Assembly: GCF_000002995.4 (NCBI RefSeq)
Contig: NW_025062475.1
Location: 12,742,687-12,806,686, forward strand
DNA from: Brugia malayi
Taxonomy: Eukaryota; Nematoda; Chromadorea; Rhabditida; Onchocercidae
Reading direction: 5' to 3'
Length of the DNA stretch: 64,000 bases
Positions 62,522-64,000 of the stretch are shown here, piece by piece. Made by a program: the position numbers and the translations under genes. The notes beneath the pieces are model-generated. The model was not told the DNA's origin and ran no database searches. It saw nothing but the letters and a program-made list of their open reading frames with translations. The stretch's first letter is position 1. Every line of letters begins with the position of its first letter.

Positions 62522-64000
62522 TTTTTTTATCTGAAATATCGTGAATAATACAAATTTCACGTGATCGAATAAGAAGTGCCAAAGTTCCTGTCGGAAAGAA
62601 TAAGAAGTGTTGAAGTAATCTTATTTTCAAGCAAAATCCCCTGCCAAAGATAAGCAATGATTTTGTACTTGTTTAAGCATAAAGAGACTTTGGATATACA
62701 TGTATAATCTTTAATCAGAAAATGATGTATGATGCAAAACAAGCATGGCATAAAAATACATACATACATAATGTTTATATAACTAAGAAATGGCATAAAC
62801 TGTACTTGCAAAAACTTAACCAAAATTTATTTCTTTGTCATTAATAATATATTTCTTCTCAGATAATTCTATTTTCGAAGACTTTCAAATACAGACAAAT
62901 AATAATTCTGAATACATACAACTAAAAATACTTCTAATATACAACACATAATATAAAAATTCCCGTTAAAATAACAAAATACTTTCATCTCAACTAAAAC
63001 TTAATTATTCTCAAACAAAAGTTACAGAAGTTACTAATAAATTATCGAATATTTCAAATTATCTTAAAGCTATTTCTATCAATGAAAGCATACGAAGTAC
63101 TATCTATTAATACAAATGTCTCATCACATTTAAACAAATAGCCGGAATAAACGAAACATCCAACAACTTGCGCCACTCCTAGAGTCCTACTAAATCCAAA
63201 ACGCCAACATTTAATGGACCAAGATGGTCCGTAAATTTCAAACGTCATCCCAACCACTTTATTAATCTTATTGATTGCTGGAATTGTTAAACTTGTTGTT
63301 ACTGTCCTGTTTTCGTTACTATCTATTCCGGAATTTGACTATGCCTTTTTTTTCCGATTTCTGAAGGATTTTTTTTTAGTGAGGTTTTTTTTCCGTGTTC
63401 GCTTGAAAACTAGTAGTTTTTGTTTAAAATTACACAATACTAACGTATACATTTTGTGTTAGCGGATAAAACTTTATAAAGTGTGTGTCAGTAGATAAAA
63501 CTTCATAATTTAATTGATTATCTGCTCCAGAAGAGCCATATATTTTCGAGATGTTTAGGCGTGTGCTGTACTGAAGAGAAATGAAACTGTTGTTTACAAT
63601 AATACGACATTTTATGTATAAAAGGTTTCAGGAATAATTTCTGCTATTGAAAATGATTTATTTAGGAATAAGGAAATATCAGATGCATGTTATTAAGTTA
63701 TATTATTTTTGATAACTTTTGTTTCTCGGGATATTTTACAGAATTAAGAAAGTCAGTAAAATGTGTAACTTTAGAACCTTAAAACTTGTAAGCATATTCC
63801 CTGACACCCAATGAATTGATGTGGTATTAAGCTTAGATTCATATTATTTATTGAGATGTTTTCTCGAATTCTGTGGCATAACCTATTAATTGATGGAATA
63901 CTTTCTTAATAAATGTGGTAGGATACGTTTTCTGTAGTCATTTTTCGTTAAATTATTTTCAAGGATTTTCAAATGTTGTGTAAAATACTTTAATTAATAA
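62522..64000. other. Intergenic sequence at the window end
   Basis: Should contain the eL21 promoter. A minus-strand open frame at 63054-63257 (EIYGPSWSIKCWRFGFSR) has a somewhat protein-like composition but no recognisable family or splice partner. Nothing else stands out. Confidence 0.45.

Overview
This is eukaryotic DNA, most likely from a nematode and possibly a filarial (spirurid) worm. It is AT-rich. Genes are split by mostly short introns with TTTCAG or TTTTAG acceptors, and recognisable proteins are metazoan: an ACSL3/4-type acyl-CoA synthetase, a GH37 trehalase, the U4/U6 snRNP protein Prp3 and ribosomal protein eL21. The species assignment is inference. Exon boundaries were worked out by hand from splice sites, reading phase and family similarity; the main gene models close to a whole number of codons.

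Layout. (1) 309-9908: acyl-CoA synthetase (minus) and trehalase (plus) are head to head across an 886-bp gap. The trehalase is complete except for one extra A in an A6 run. (2) 9556-21131: a large inverted repeat with arms of 4.36 and 4.15 kb and a central spacer of about 3.07 kb. Both arms carry the trehalase 3' end and the C-terminal exons of an unrecognised gene. Only one copy of that gene's N-terminal exons exists, in the spacer, joined to the right arm. That gene has a candidate eIF4E-binding motif and tandemly duplicated 105-nt exons: three copies in the right arm and four in the left. (3) 21132-25541: no convincing gene. (4) 25542-51720: seven tandem copies of a gene encoding a predicted signal peptide, an acidic Ser-rich region and three zinc fingers; later units repeat every 3773-3777 bp. 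Each unit has two or three zinc-finger terminal exons, each with its own stop codon and the same phase-1 acceptor, so they look like mutually exclusive alternative 3' exons. (5) 54316-56486: an unrecognised minus-strand gene. (6) 57407-62521: Prp3 and eL21, both minus.

The single-copy genes have no obvious functional link: lipid activation, trehalose breakdown, splicing and translation. The accessory regions are the zinc-finger array and the inverted repeat. The array is the best candidate for something undescribed. It combines a secretory-type N-terminus with a choice of zinc-finger ends, and its exons show mosaic patterns, an exon fusion and a frameshift that point to continuing unequal exchange and gene conversion.
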